Below, piece by piece: positions 34,976-43,035 of a stretch of DNA of 64,000 nt. The DNA is from Nitrospirota bacterium (GTDB taxonomy: Bacteria; Nitrospirota; Nitrospiria; Nitrospirales; Nitrospiraceae), in NCBI GenBank assembly GCA_004296885.1, contig SCVN01000007.1:62001-126000 (forward strand). The letters are read 5' to 3'. A program made the position numbers and the translations under genes. How positions within the stretch are numbered: the first letter of the stretch is position 1; every line of letters begins with the position of its first letter. Under the pieces are notes generated by a model, which was not told the DNA's origin, made no database searches, and worked only from the letters and a program-made list of their open reading frames with translations.

Positions 34976-35331
34976 TGGGAACCTCCTCGCGTAAGAATCG
35001 TCCTAGGTATTGCTTCTTGAGACCTGCCCGCCCGCAGGCACCTGCCTTGCCAAAGACTGTATGGGTTTCGTAGTCCCACGCACAGTAGCACAGACCCTAT
35101 CTCTTTACGAGTGATGCAGGGGCAAAACCACCGGCTAGAATGCTTTGCATAAGGCAATCGGCCCATTGGGCTGCTTTGAATTACCCAGATGCCAAAACGT
35201 GAAGTCTAGAAAATCAACCATTTGGACGATAAAAGCGAAAAACTCAGTGCTTGTTCTAGTTGTGAATGTCCGTAAATAACACGTGTACCGTATCGCAGTA
35301 TGTTTCCGTTCATATACCATTCACTTTCTTA
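34976..35331. other. Long AT-richer intergenic region upstream of the HARE-HTH unit
   Basis: About 356 bp, clearly more AT-rich than its surroundings, between the divergent lipoprotein and HARE-HTH genes. Short open frames here (for example minus strand 34972-35320) have no ribosome-binding site and atypical composition; I see no gene. A sigma-70 promoter closes it on the right (35332-35360). Confidence 0.6.
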
Positions 35332-35360
35332 TTGACAAGTCTCTCATGCTTTGCTATAAA
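35332..35360 (+). promoter_or_regulatory. Near-consensus sigma-70 promoter with operator-like symmetry
   Basis: TTGACA (35332-35337), exactly 17 bp, then TATAAA (35355-35360). The -10 box is inside the inverted repeat TTGC-TATAAA-GCAA, with extended symmetry GCTT..AAGC, a plausible repressor site. Transcription would start near 35367, about 20 nt upstream of the GTG start at 35389, which has AAGGAG at 35375-35380. Confidence 0.82.
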
Positions 35361-35388
35361 GCAAGCATGCTCGCAAGGAGTCTTGCTT

Positions 35389-35895
35389 GTGGAAGAACTA
35401 AAAGACATTCTGGTCGGCCTTGAACAGCGCATCAATGCCTATAAGACCCGCCTGCAGGAATTGGAGAAAAAGCGGGGCCGGCTTGAGGAAGAGATCGCCA
35501 CGATCAAGAAATACCTCGAACTCGCCGAAACTCTCTATCGCGTGGAAGCCGACAAGGCCAAGCTCGCCAGCCTTTCAAGCCAAATCATCACCGACGAAAA
35601 AGGCCCTCGTCTGCTCCCGATGGATGTCACCGATCAATCGCGTGAGATCCTCTTGGGACGGAGCAAGTATGTCGCCATGAGTGTGCCCGAGGCCGTGTAT
35701 CAAATCTTACGTGAAGCGCGGCGATCGATGCATGCGAAGGAACTGGTCCAGCGGTTGATTGAAGGGGGTATGCAGATCAAGGGAAAAACACCTCTGACCT
35801 CCGTGGCAACCTCGCTCAAGCGGGACCGGCGGTTTAAGAAAGTAGGGCCCAATACGTTTGACATCCTCGAAGAAGCGTTGACGAAGGCGGTGTAA
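35389..35895 (+). CDS. Coiled-coil HARE-HTH domain protein
   Basis: A 168-residue protein. GTG at 35389 is preceded by AAGGAG with an 8-nt gap, and the promoter above would place the mRNA start only about 20 nt upstream, so longer versions are unlikely. Residues 1-65 form a charged coiled coil (RINAYKTRLQELEKKRGRLE). Residues about 98-160 are a winged helix of the HARE-HTH type: SVPEAVYQILREARRSMHAK, ELVQRLIEGGMQIKGKTP, SLKRDRRFKKVGPNTFDI. In other proteins this domain is found with chromatin factors, RNA polymerase delta, and restriction or DNA-modification enzymes, and is thought to read DNA state. It is followed by a 12-codon lysine-rich frame and a hairpin. Probably a small DNA-associated regulator; target unknown. 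Confidence 0.82.
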   Translation: MEELKDILVGLEQRINAYKTRLQELEKKRGRLEEEIATIKKYLELAETLYRVEADKAKLASLSSQIITDEKGPRLLPMDVTDQSREILLGRSKYVAMSVPEAVYQILREARRSMHAKELVQRLIEGGMQIKGKTPLTSVATSLKRDRRFKKVGPNTFDILEEALTKAV

Positions 35896-35944
35896 ACGCT
35901 TCCACCAGATTCCGCCAAGCAGTCGATGAAAGGAGGTGAGCGCT

Positions 35945-35983
35945 TTGGCAACGAAGAAGGCAGCGAAGAAGAAGAAGAAGTAA
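35945..35983 (+). CDS. Predicted 12-residue lysine-rich peptide (MATKKAAKKKKK)
   Basis: A very short frame starting TTG and ending TAA. It is preceded by AAAGGAGGTGA (35929-35939), an 11-nt perfect complement to the 3' end of 16S rRNA, with 5 nt between it and TTG. The product would be 12 residues, seven of them Lys, and resembles the basic tails of histone-H1-like proteins. It lies 49 bp downstream of the HARE-HTH stop and just before a 14-bp hairpin, so it seems to be the last cistron of that unit. Alternatively the strong ribosome-binding site could act as a ribosome stand-by or regulatory site. Expression is unproven. Confidence 0.55.
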   Translation: MATKKAAKKKKK

Positions 35984-35998
35984 CCCCTCCACGGTTAC

Positions 35999-36032
35999 GG
36001 CGCCGGGAGCAAGGCCACTTGTTCCCGGCGCC
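35999..36032 (+). terminator. Long hairpin ending the HARE-HTH unit
   Basis: GGCGCCGGGAGCAA (35999-36012), loop GGCCAC, then TTGTTCCCGGCGCC (36019-36032): a 14-bp stem with one G-U pair. The sequence after it is C/T-rich but lacks a solid U run, so it may be a terminator aided by Rho or a 3'-end stabilising hairpin. It may also serve the convergent lpxC gene. Confidence 0.72.
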
Positions 36033-36131
36033 CCTTCAGAGAGCATTCCTCTCCTCCCCTACGGAAAATTCAAACAAAGAGCTACCAGGGCCATCCCCGG
36101 TCCACTGAGCAATGCTGTAGTTGTAAGGCGG

Positions 36132-37070
36132 CTAGGCTGCGGGAGCGGCTTGCAAAGCTGCAACAGGCATGTGAGCGGGACGCGAATAGACGTGCTGCGT
36201 AGCGACCGGCACTTCCTGAGCATCGATCAGCACCCAGCTGTCCGGCTGCGACAAGATAGTTTGAACCAATTTAGTATGAAGCGCGTGCCCTGATCGGTCG
36301 GCGGTCAGATGGCCGATAACCGGAACTCCGAGCAAGGCCATGTCTCCGATCAAGTCCAGCACCTTATGTCGCACAAACTCGTCGGCGAAACGGAGGCCGG
36401 ATTCGTTCACAATGCCATCTTCCGACAACACCACCGTATTCTCCAGCGAGCCGCCTTTTGCAAGGCCTCTCGCCCAAAGCGCCTCCACTTCCTTCAGGAA
36501 CGCGAAGGTGCGCGCATCGGCGATGTCTTGCTCGAACGAGGCCACGGTGCAGTCATACTCATACGTCTGCCGCCGGATCATCGGATGATTGTATTCGACG
36601 GAACAGGTAATCCTAGGCGTTGATGCCGGAGTGATGGCAATCCGCCGCCCGCCTTCAGCAATCTCAATCGGCCGCAATATCTTCAGGTAGGGCTGTCGAC
36701 GCTCTTGCTGGGTGATGCCCGCAGAACGGATCAACTGGACAAACGCACCGGCGCTGCCATCCATTGCCGGTACTTCTCCCCCGTCCAGCTCCACATAGAT
36801 ATTGTCGATCTCGAGGCCAACTAACGCCGCCAGCAGGTGTTCGACCGTTTTGATCAAGGTCCCGTTCGCACTGAGGGCCGTGCAGAGTTCGGTGGACATC
36901 AAATTGCGGATAGAGGCCCCAAATGATACGGTACCGCCGATCTGATGGCGGATAAATAAGATGCCCGTATCGGGAGGAGCGGGACGCAACGTCAACGACA
37001 CCGGATGGCCCGTATGGAGCCCGACACCGGAGCAAGAAACCGTACGGCTAATAGTATGCTGCTGACGCAT
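36132..37070 (-). CDS. lpxC: UDP-3-O-acyl-N-acetylglucosamine deacetylase LpxC
   Basis: Zinc enzyme of the first committed step of lipid A synthesis. The 312-residue product (ATG at 37070, with GAGGA upstream) begins with TISRTVSCSGVGLHTGHPV, the family start. Zinc ligands and catalytic residues are visible: His in KTVEHLLAAL near 78, His and Asp in RHKVLDLIGDMALLG near 235-245, and the general acid His in HLTADRSGHALH near 262. Length is typical. A TTG four codons earlier is possible but less likely. It shows that the host makes lipopolysaccharide. It is divergent from the molybdopterin oxidoreductase gene. Confidence 0.96.
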   Translation of the reverse strand: MRQQHTISRTVSCSGVGLHTGHPVSLTLRPAPPDTGILFIRHQIGGTVSFGASIRNLMSTELCTALSANGTLIKTVEHLLAALVGLEIDNIYVELDGGEVPAMDGSAGAFVQLIRSAGITQQERRQPYLKILRPIEIAEGGRRIAITPASTPRITCSVEYNHPMIRRQTYEYDCTVASFEQDIADARTFAFLKEVEALWARGLAKGGSLENTVVLSEDGIVNESGLRFADEFVRHKVLDLIGDMALLGVPVIGHLTADRSGHALHTKLVQTILSQPDSWVLIDAQEVPVATQHVYSRPAHMPVAALQAAPAA

Positions 37071-37082
37071 CAGTGTCCTCAA

Positions 37083-37363
37083 ATCCCGCTTTGATTAAAG
37101 CAATGTGGATGCCAAAAAATCATCTCCCATTTTACGAATCAAACTGTTGAAATTATTGGAAATATATTTCCATGCCGACCGCTATCTGTTGTAAAAACAA
37201 AACATGTGTGACTTTTTCACCGTAGGTAAAAGAACATCGCAGCATCCCGCCCATTCCTCATTATCGGCGCCCAGAACCCAATTATTTTGCGATCACTCTT
37301 CATTGCGGGTAAAAACTTGAACATGCTACAGTGCCGCATCACTACCGGATGAAAATATTTTTC
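37083..37363. promoter_or_regulatory. AT-rich divergent promoter region between lpxC and the molybdopterin oxidoreductase
   Basis: About 280 bp, strikingly AT-rich for this genome (for example TTGAAATTATTGGAAATATA near 37144). Several -10-like boxes exist on both strands but none has a well-spaced consensus -35, so exact promoters are not called. No gene is seen. Confidence 0.5.
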
Positions 37364-38020
37364 ATGCAAGAACCGAATGAAAAGCTTATTGCCAAGAAGG
37401 AAGAATGGGCCAAGGTTAAGCGTGGACTCGTCGAGGACGGTGTGGTGCAAGACCATCGGGCCAGGGGCAATCGGCTCCCGCCAGGTCAGCACCTCAGCAA
37501 GGGCTGGCCGGTGTTGGACCTAGGCATCCACCCCGATCTGCCGCTAGATAAATGGACGCTGACCGTCAGCGGACTTATTGAGCATCCCTTCACCTGGACC
37601 TGGGAGCAATTTCTGGCTCAGCCGCAGGTTGAACTTATCACCGACTTTCATTGCGTCACGACCTGGAGCACTTTCGACAACATCTGGCAAGGCGTCCTGT
37701 TCCGTCACATCATGCAAGTAGCCACGCTCAAGCCAGAAGCCAAGTTCGTCTACTTCACCGGTTATGATAACTATTCCACCAACCTGCCGCTGGACGCCTG
37801 CGACGACGATGATGTGCTCCTGATTCACAGCTGGAACGGCAACTCGCTCCCCAAAGAGCACGGCGGGCCGGTGCGAATGCATATCCCAAAACGCTACGCC
37901 TGGAAGGGCTCAAAGTGGGTGAAGGAAATTATCTTTCTGGAAAACGACAAACCGGGGTATTGGGAAGTGCGCGGCTACTCGAATACGGCGTTCCCCTGGG
38001 ACGAAGACCGGTACGCATGA
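37364..38020 (+). CDS. Molybdopterin-dependent oxidoreductase, YuiH/sulfite-oxidase-like
   Basis: A 218-residue protein consisting only of the sulfite-oxidase molybdopterin-binding domain. The molybdenum-ligand Cys is in ITDFHCVTTWSTFDN near residue 100. The N-terminal motif RLPPGQHLSKGWPVLDLGI, the GYDNYSTNLPLDAC region, and the C-terminal RMHIPKRYAWKGSKWVKEI and YWEVRGYSNTAFPWDEDRY complete the family pattern. There is no signal peptide, heme domain or C-terminal dimerisation domain, so it is a cytosolic protein of the YuiH type rather than sulfite oxidase itself. Starts at 37331 (GTG) or 37349 (ATG) are possible; 37364 gives the usual short leader. Physiological substrate unknown. Confidence 0.88.
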   Translation: MQEPNEKLIAKKEEWAKVKRGLVEDGVVQDHRARGNRLPPGQHLSKGWPVLDLGIHPDLPLDKWTLTVSGLIEHPFTWTWEQFLAQPQVELITDFHCVTTWSTFDNIWQGVLFRHIMQVATLKPEAKFVYFTGYDNYSTNLPLDACDDDDVLLIHSWNGNSLPKEHGGPVRMHIPKRYAWKGSKWVKEIIFLENDKPGYWEVRGYSNTAFPWDEDRYA

Positions 38021-38093
38021 AGAACTGACGATTGATTCATTACATCAATATTGTTCGATTGAACCGATCGTCAATGAACCGATGGGGCCATTC

Positions 38094-38765
38094 TTACGGC
38101 CTGGGCTCCAGCTCGATCAATCCCTTCCGAATCGCCAGAATCGCCGCCTGCGTCCGGTCGTAGACCTGCAGCTTATGAAAAATATTCCGCACATGGTTTT
38201 TGACGGTCTTTTCGCTTAGATCAAGATTGTTGGCGATTTCCTTGTTCGTCTTCCCGTCTGCCACGAGCCGCAGCACGGTGATCTCCCGTTCCGTCAAATC
38301 ATGCTCTACCCAGCCCGGCTTCTTGCCCTTGCGTTGAGCCAACAAGGAAAACTCCGCGAGAATCTTGCTGGCCACCGAGGGATGGATGAGCGATTCGCCT
38401 CGATAGACGGCCCGAATCGCCGCCACGATCTGCGCCGAATCCGTGTCTTTGAGCAAGTATCCGGTCGCACCCGCCCGGACCAGATCGAAGATATATTGCT
38501 GTTCTTCATACATCGTCAGCGCAATGATGCCGATATGCGGAAATTCCCGTTTAATGATCCGCGTCGCCTCGACCCCGCCCATCCGGGGCATACTGACATC
38601 CATCAGGATCACGTCCGGCACGAGCGAGCGGGCTTTCTCAACGGCCTCCTGGCCATCCTGCGCCTCCCCGACTACTTCGATATTTTCCTTGGTCTTCAGG
38701 ATGGCGGAGAGTCCCTCCCGAACCACGCGGTGATCGTCCGAGATGAGAACCTTAATACGCTCCAT
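38094..38765 (-). CDS. NarL/FixJ-family response regulator
   Basis: A 223-residue DNA-binding regulator. The receiver has the acidic pair in VLISDDHRVVREG, the phospho-Asp in PDVILMDVSMPRMGG near 55, and Lys in GYLLKDTD. The C-terminal LuxR-type helix-turn-helix is in LTEREITVLRLVADGKTNKE and ANNLDLSEKTVKNHVRNI. A 30-residue linker rich in Lys separates the two. The start lies 14 bp inside the end of the Rossmann-domain kinase gene, so the two proteins are surely partners. The divergent/convergent molybdopterin oxidoreductase gene is a possible but unproven target. Confidence 0.95.
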   Translation of the reverse strand: MERIKVLISDDHRVVREGLSAILKTKENIEVVGEAQDGQEAVEKARSLVPDVILMDVSMPRMGGVEATRIIKREFPHIGIIALTMYEEQQYIFDLVRAGATGYLLKDTDSAQIVAAIRAVYRGESLIHPSVASKILAEFSLLAQRKGKKPGWVEHDLTEREITVLRLVADGKTNKEIANNLDLSEKTVKNHVRNIFHKLQVYDRTQAAILAIRKGLIELEPRP

Positions 38766-39876
38766 GTGACTCGGCCTCCTTCTGGGTCAGCGGCACGGCG
38801 ATCTGAATTCTCGTCCCCTTGCCTTTTTTGGATTCGATGCTGGCCTTCCCACCCACCAGTCGTGCCCGTTCGACAATTCCACGGAGACCGAAATGGTCCC
38901 ACTTTTCAGGGTCCTGCGACACCGCGTCCATGTCGAAGCCGATGCCGGCGTCAGTGATCGTGGCGGTGAGTGCCTCGCGGCCGATTTCGAGCCGAACCGA
39001 CACGCGATCCGCCTTGGCATGCTTTTGTACATTGCTCAGCGCTTCTTGCAAGATACGGAACAGGAAGATCTTGGTCTTGGGGAATAAGGTGGTTTCGTCC
39101 CCGGCGACCGAAAATTCCGTCTTGATGTGGTATTGGGTTTCATACGACTGCAAATAATTCGTCAGGGCCGGGATCAGCTCCATTTTGTCATAGTGCAGGG
39201 GCCGAAGGTTGAAGATAACCTGGCGGGCCTCCTGGATGGCCATTTTCAATTGTGTCTTGGTTTCACGAAGCATCGTTTGCGCCGCCCGGGGGTCCTTCCG
39301 GAGAATCTCCTGGCAAAGATCCAGCTTGAAGTTCACCCCGGCCAGGTTTTGGACCAGGCCGTCATGGATTTCGCAGGCGATGCGGGTCCGCTCCTCCGTG
39401 ACCGCCGCTCCTGACTCCTTGACGTAGAGCCGGTAAAGAGACTGGTACTTGTTGAGGGTCTTTTCGATCTCCGCGGTGGCGCGAATCCGGGCTTCGATCA
39501 ACTGCCACATGAACTTGGCGCTGGCGCCGCCGATCACCGCGACGCCCATGCGGTGGAAGTCCTGCAGCACACGTCCCACTTCCGCGCTCCCGCTCACGTC
39601 GATGATCAGATCCACCCGCTCCATCGCGAGCAGTTCCCGGTAATCGCGCGTGATCGGAATGTTCAGCCGGCGCGCCAGCGCCACCCCGTCGGCCTTGGGG
39701 TTCACCTCGGCGATGCCCACGACTTGCACCAGCGGATCGGTGGCAAAGATTTCCATCAGTGCCGTGCCGCCGCGGCCGGCCCCGATGATGGCAACATGTG
39801 TCGCGGGCGCCCCCCGCTTCTTGAGCGGGCGCCGCCGCGCACGTTTGGGTTTCACGCTGTGCCGAACAGCAGGCAT
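38752..39876 (-). CDS. Sensor histidine kinase (HisKA_3) with N-terminal NAD(P)-binding-like Rossmann domain
   Basis: A 374-residue cytosolic kinase. Residues 1-23 are a basic leader. Residues 25-130 form a Rossmann-like domain: HVAIIGAGRGGTALMEIFA (glycine-rich loop), VVGIAEVNPKADG with the second-strand acidic residue, VDLIIDVSGSAEVGR, and GVAVIGGASAKFMW. A coiled coil leads to the HisKA_3 H-box ACEIHDGLVQNLAGV near 170, then the NarX/DegS-type HATPase with ILQEALSNVQKHAKAD and HFGLRGIVERARLVGGK. No membrane segment or PAS/GAF domain is present, so the dinucleotide-like domain is the only visible sensor. ATG at 39876 was chosen because a longer frame to 40242 is antisense to nrdR. Partner regulator overlaps by 14 bp. 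Confidence 0.88.
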   Translation of the reverse strand: MPAVRHSVKPKRARRRPLKKRGAPATHVAIIGAGRGGTALMEIFATDPLVQVVGIAEVNPKADGVALARRLNIPITRDYRELLAMERVDLIIDVSGSAEVGRVLQDFHRMGVAVIGGASAKFMWQLIEARIRATAEIEKTLNKYQSLYRLYVKESGAAVTEERTRIACEIHDGLVQNLAGVNFKLDLCQEILRKDPRAAQTMLRETKTQLKMAIQEARQVIFNLRPLHYDKMELIPALTNYLQSYETQYHIKTEFSVAGDETTLFPKTKIFLFRILQEALSNVQKHAKADRVSVRLEIGREALTATITDAGIGFDMDAVSQDPEKWDHFGLRGIVERARLVGGKASIESKKGKGTRIQIAVPLTQKEAESHGAY

Positions 39877-39995
39877 CGGGGGCCTCGCCAGGATGCTCGG
39901 AGGGACGTCACCGAACCGCACACAATCGTACCGTGAACGGGAAGCGAAGGGAAGGCGCGCAAGGAAAGAAAAGAGTGGCGGGGAAACAGGCCGTA

Positions 39996-40460
39996 CTATT
40001 TCTCCCGCCGCTCGCGGGCCAGCGCTTTCAGTTCGTCCATGAACTGATCGATGTCCTTGAACTCGCGGTAGACCGAGGCAAACCGGACGTAGGCCACTTG
40101 ATCCAGTTGGTGCAATTCCCGCATCACTTCCTCCCCGACGACGGTGCTGGGAAGCTCCGTTTCCCCCATTTCCTGAATGCGCTTCTCGATCCGATCCGCC
40201 ACCGCTTCGATCGTCGCAGTGCTGATCGGGCGCTTCTCGCAAGCCTTCTTCAACCCCGCCAGAATTTTCCCCCGATCGAACGGCTCGCGCCGCCCGTCCT
40301 TCTTCACCACGACGGGCAGGCTTTCTTCGACCCGTTCATAGGTCGTGTAGCGACGTTTGCAGGCCAGGCATTCGCGGCGGCGGCGGATGACTTCGCCCTC
40401 GCGGGCCATCCGCGAATCCACCACCTTGTCTTCAATGTCATCGCAGAAGGGACACTTCAC
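39996..40460 (-). CDS. nrdR: Transcriptional repressor NrdR
   Basis: ATP/dATP-sensing repressor of ribonucleotide reductase genes. The 154-residue product starts at GTG 40460 with the zinc ribbon [15 protein letters not shown] and [15 protein letters not shown] (four Cys). It continues with an ATP-cone domain ([20 protein letters not shown] to about residue 140) and ends [13 protein letters not shown]. The length is exactly that of the family. A longer frame running antisense through glyA is an artefact. It lies 14 bp after the glyA stop, so the two are co-transcribed; glyA-nrdR adjacency is common. Confidence 0.96.
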   Translation of the reverse strand: MKCPFCDDIEDKVVDSRMAREGEVIRRRRECLACKRRYTTYERVEESLPVVVKKDGRREPFDRGKILAGLKKACEKRPISTATIEAVADRIEKRIQEMGETELPSTVVGEEVMRELHQLDQVAYVRFASVYREFKDIDQFMDELKALARERREK

Positions 40461-40474
40461 CAGGCTGGTCCTTC

Positions 40475-41755
40475 TCAGGCCGAGGGGGCCTCGTAGGGGT
40501 AAAAGAACGGGAACCGATTGCAGAGGGCCTTGGCCTGTTTCCGAATTTCCCGCTGCAACCGCTTGTCCTTGGGCTTCTGAAGCACTTGGTCGATCAGCGA
40601 CACGACCTCGGCCATCTCCGCTTCCCGCATCCCGCGCGTCGCGACGATCGGGGTCCCCAATCGGATCCCGCTGGCGACGGCCGGCGGCTTTTCGTCGTAC
40701 GGCACCGCGTTCTTGTTCACGATGATACCGGCGTTGTCCAACGCCGTCTCCGCTTCCTTGCCCGTAACCTCCTTGTTGCTGAGATTGACCAGCATCAAGT
40801 GGGTATCGGTTCCGCCCGAGACGACCTTGTAGCCGCGCGACAGCAGCCCCGAGGCCAGCGCTCGGGCATCGGCCAGAACCTGCTGTTGATAGGCCTTGAA
40901 GGACGGCGCGAGGGCTTCGTGAAAGGCCACGGCCTTGGCCGCGATCACATGCATCAACGGCCCCCCCTGCATGCCGGGGAAGACCACCTTGTCTACGGCC
41001 TTGGCGTGCTCCGCCTTGCACATGACCACCCCACCGCGCGGACCCCGAAGGGTTTTGTGAGTCGTCGTGGTGACAAAATCGGCATAAGGCACGGGGTTGG
41101 GATGGAGCCCGGCGGCAACGAGGCCGGCAATGTGGGCCATGTCGACCATCAGATAGGCCCCGACCGACTTGGCGATCGCCTGAAACCGCGGAAAGTCCAG
41201 CGTCCGCGCATAGGCGCTCGCCCCCGCGACCACCATCTTCGGCCGACACTGCTCGGCGATGCGTTGCACCGCGTCATAGTCGATCTGCTCGGTCTGCCGG
41301 TCCACCCCATAAAAGTACGACTGGAAGAGCTGGCCCGAGAAATTCACCTTGCTCCCGTGGGTCAGGTGCCCGCCCTGCGCCAGATCCATGCCCAAAATCA
41401 CGTCCCCCGGCTTGAGCACCGAGAGATAGGCGGCCATGTTGGCCTGCGAGCCGGAATGGGGCTGGACATTGACGTGCTCGGCGCCGAAGATCTGCTTCGC
41501 ACGCTCAATCGCAAGCGATTCCACCGTATCCACGTGCTGGCAGCCGCCGTAATAGCGGCGGCCGGGGTAGCCCTCGGCATACTTGTTCGTCATGAGGGAG
41601 CCTTGCGCCGCCAACACGGCGGGGCTGGCGAAATTCTCCGACGCGATCAGCAAGAGCTTGTCCCGCTGACGCTTCTCTTCCTTGCGAATCGCCTCATACA
41701 CGGCGGGATCGCCCGCCTTCAAGGCCTTCAACGAACCTACGGCCTGACTACTCAT
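40475..41755 (-). CDS. glyA: Serine hydroxymethyltransferase GlyA
   Basis: PLP enzyme that interconverts serine and glycine with tetrahydrofolate, feeding one-carbon units. The 426-residue product contains [55 protein letters not shown], the [22 protein letters not shown] block in separate parts, and the PLP-Lys in [14 protein letters not shown] near 242. The length is standard. It lies between rplI and nrdR. A highly expressed housekeeping gene. Confidence 0.97.
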   Translation of the reverse strand: MSSQAVGSLKALKAGDPAVYEAIRKEEKRQRDKLLLIASENFASPAVLAAQGSLMTNKYAEGYPGRRYYGGCQHVDTVESLAIERAKQIFGAEHVNVQPHSGSQANMAAYLSVLKPGDVILGMDLAQGGHLTHGSKVNFSGQLFQSYFYGVDRQTEQIDYDAVQRIAEQCRPKMVVAGASAYARTLDFPRFQAIAKSVGAYLMVDMAHIAGLVAAGLHPNPVPYADFVTTTTHKTLRGPRGGVVMCKAEHAKAVDKVVFPGMQGGPLMHVIAAKAVAFHEALAPSFKAYQQQVLADARALASGLLSRGYKVVSGGTDTHLMLVNLSNKEVTGKEAETALDNAGIIVNKNAVPYDEKPPAVASGIRLGTPIVATRGMREAEMAEVVSLIDQVLQKPKDKRLQREIRKQAKALCNRFPFFYPYEAPSA

Positions 41756-41846
41756 GAGACCCCCTCATCGCTCCCCTCATCAACTCGCCCGCCCGTTCCG
41801 TTCAACAGCCCGGTCATGACGTTCCGGCTCGTGCCGCGCAGCCGGA

Positions 41847-42326
41847 TCAGGCTTCGGTCTCCACGACCGCCTCCTGCTCCTGCGCCTTCCTCACCACATG
41901 GACCGCCACCGTCGCCGTCACATCACGATGCAACTTCACCGATACCGCCACCGTCCCCAGTTCCTTGATCGGCTGCGCCAATTGGATCTTCCGGCGGTCC
42001 ACCGTAAAGCCATGCTCGACCAGCCCCTCTGCGATATCCTTGGTCGTGACCGATCCGAAAAGCTTGTCATCCTTGCCTACCTGGGCCGTGATGGTCAGCG
42101 AGACCGCGGACATCTTCTTGGCCAAGGTCTCGATCTCCTGCTTCTCCTTCTTGGCCTTTTCCGCCATGGTGCGCTTGGCATGCTCCAGCTCCTTGACGTT
42201 GCGGATATTGGCTTCCAAAGCCTTGCGGCGCGGGAGCAGATAGTTCCGTGCGAAGCCATCCGATACGTCCAGCAGGTCGCCCAGATGGCCGACCCCTTCC
42301 ACGTTCTCTTTCAAAATCACTTTCAT
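41847..42326 (-). CDS. rplI: 50S ribosomal protein L9
   Basis: The 159-residue product starts with MKVILKENVEGVGHLGDL, the N-terminal rRNA-binding domain, continues with the family signature YLLPRRKALEANIRNVKEL, then the long connecting helix and the C-terminal domain (KDIAEGLVEHGFTVDRRKI, GTVAVSVKLHRDVTATV). A short Gln/Glu/Val-rich tail follows. ATG at 42326 is the conserved start. Normally rplI follows rpsF, rpsR or dnaB-cluster genes; here the upstream side is an AT-rich accessory region, so its usual partners are elsewhere. Confidence 0.97.
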   Translation of the reverse strand: MKVILKENVEGVGHLGDLLDVSDGFARNYLLPRRKALEANIRNVKELEHAKRTMAEKAKKEKQEIETLAKKMSAVSLTITAQVGKDDKLFGSVTTKDIAEGLVEHGFTVDRRKIQLAQPIKELGTVAVSVKLHRDVTATVAVHVVRKAQEQEAVVETEA

Positions 42327-42562
42327 AGTGCTAACCCCTTTGTTAGAAAGGGAAAAGCATACTGGCCGGGCCGGCAAAAGTCAATTCGGAATCGGGCGAC
42401 TTGGCGACTTAATTTTCAGGTAGGGAACTGGTGCAACCGATATCATAGAGAGACATGCTGGCAAGTCGTGACCGTGTTGACAACGTTCATGCACTACCGT
42501 ACATTGCAACACACAATGCCACGGTGTATCATATTTCATCACTTCTTCCTACGGTACGGACG

Positions 42563-42790
42563 ATGAAGAAGAATACCGCCGCATTAAATAGTGCTGCGAA
42601 ACGCATCGTAGATGCTCTGGAAGGACATCTCTCTGGCCTGCCTCCCGAGGAGAGGATGGCGCGTACCCTTAAAGCCTACAAGCGTGTCCAAGAGGCTATG
42701 ACCGTCTCCCGCCGCGATGGAACTCATCCCACGCCTGCAAAGCCTGAATATAAGCCTCAGACCCGGGTTGCAGCTCGTAGTCATCGGTAA
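42563..42790 (+). CDS. Small hypothetical protein
   Basis: A 75-residue basic product (start KKNTAALNSAAKRIVDALEG; later LSGLPPEERMARTLKAYKRV). Composition and helical periodicity look protein-like, with no signal, cysteine motif or known family. Its last 95 bp overlap a convergent frame on the other strand (42696-42965); both may be real, but not certainly. It sits in the AT-richer accessory region upstream of rplI. Confidence 0.45.
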   Translation: MKKNTAALNSAAKRIVDALEGHLSGLPPEERMARTLKAYKRVQEAMTVSRRDGTHPTPAKPEYKPQTRVAARSHR

Positions 42791-42965
42791 GAACTTTCAA
42801 GAAGAGTCCTTTATCCCCTAGCCGCATTAAATCCTTCACCAGAGCAAGCCGTAACGCCCTTTCTTTGACCGCATCCTCATCCGGCAGCCTTCTTTTTGTG
42901 CCACGTGCTGTCTCCTCTCGAACAACTCGCTGGAGATCATCGTCCTTATCTTTGCTTTTACTCAT
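42696..42965 (-). CDS. Small hypothetical protein
   Basis: An 89-residue highly charged product (start SKSKDKDDDLQRVVREETAR; later LALVKDLMRLGDKGLFLKVL). It looks like a small soluble helical protein; the N-terminal 30 residues are probably disordered. It lies 70 bp downstream of the DUF5343 gene on the same strand, so may form an operon with it. The 3' part overlaps the convergent 75-residue frame. No function can be given. Confidence 0.5.
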   Translation of the reverse strand: MSKSKDKDDDLQRVVREETARGTKRRLPDEDAVKERALRLALVKDLMRLGDKGLFLKVLTDDYELQPGSEAYIQALQAWDEFHRGGRRS

Positions 42966-43035
42966 CTATCCCTCGCCAGATAGGCCAGACCGCAAGCTTT
43001 TCGCGCTGACTCTCCCAACGCGCCCCTCATCATCT

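Noticed and set aside
35926-36108. A 60-codon frame starting ATG within the strong Shine-Dalgarno (MKGGERFGNEEG...)
   Set aside because: It reads through the 14-bp hairpin at 35999-36032, has an unusual run of Glu and low-complexity Pro/Ser tail, and would need a separate ribosome-binding site. The 12-codon TTG frame is at the correct distance from the SD and ends before the hairpin.
39877-40242. An N-terminal extension of the Rossmann-domain kinase
   Set aside because: It overlaps nrdR in another frame and shows Arg/Gly/Ser-rich shadow composition; the ATG at 39876 gives a clean Rossmann start.
40461-41249. An N-terminal extension of NrdR through the glyA region
   Set aside because: It is antisense-like low-complexity sequence (Arg/Gly-rich) in another frame of glyA; the NrdR family starts at the zinc ribbon (GTG 40460).
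42331-42346. CTAAC-N6-GTTAG inverted repeat upstream of rplI
   Set aside because: Only a 5-bp stem; too short to call an operator or leader structure.
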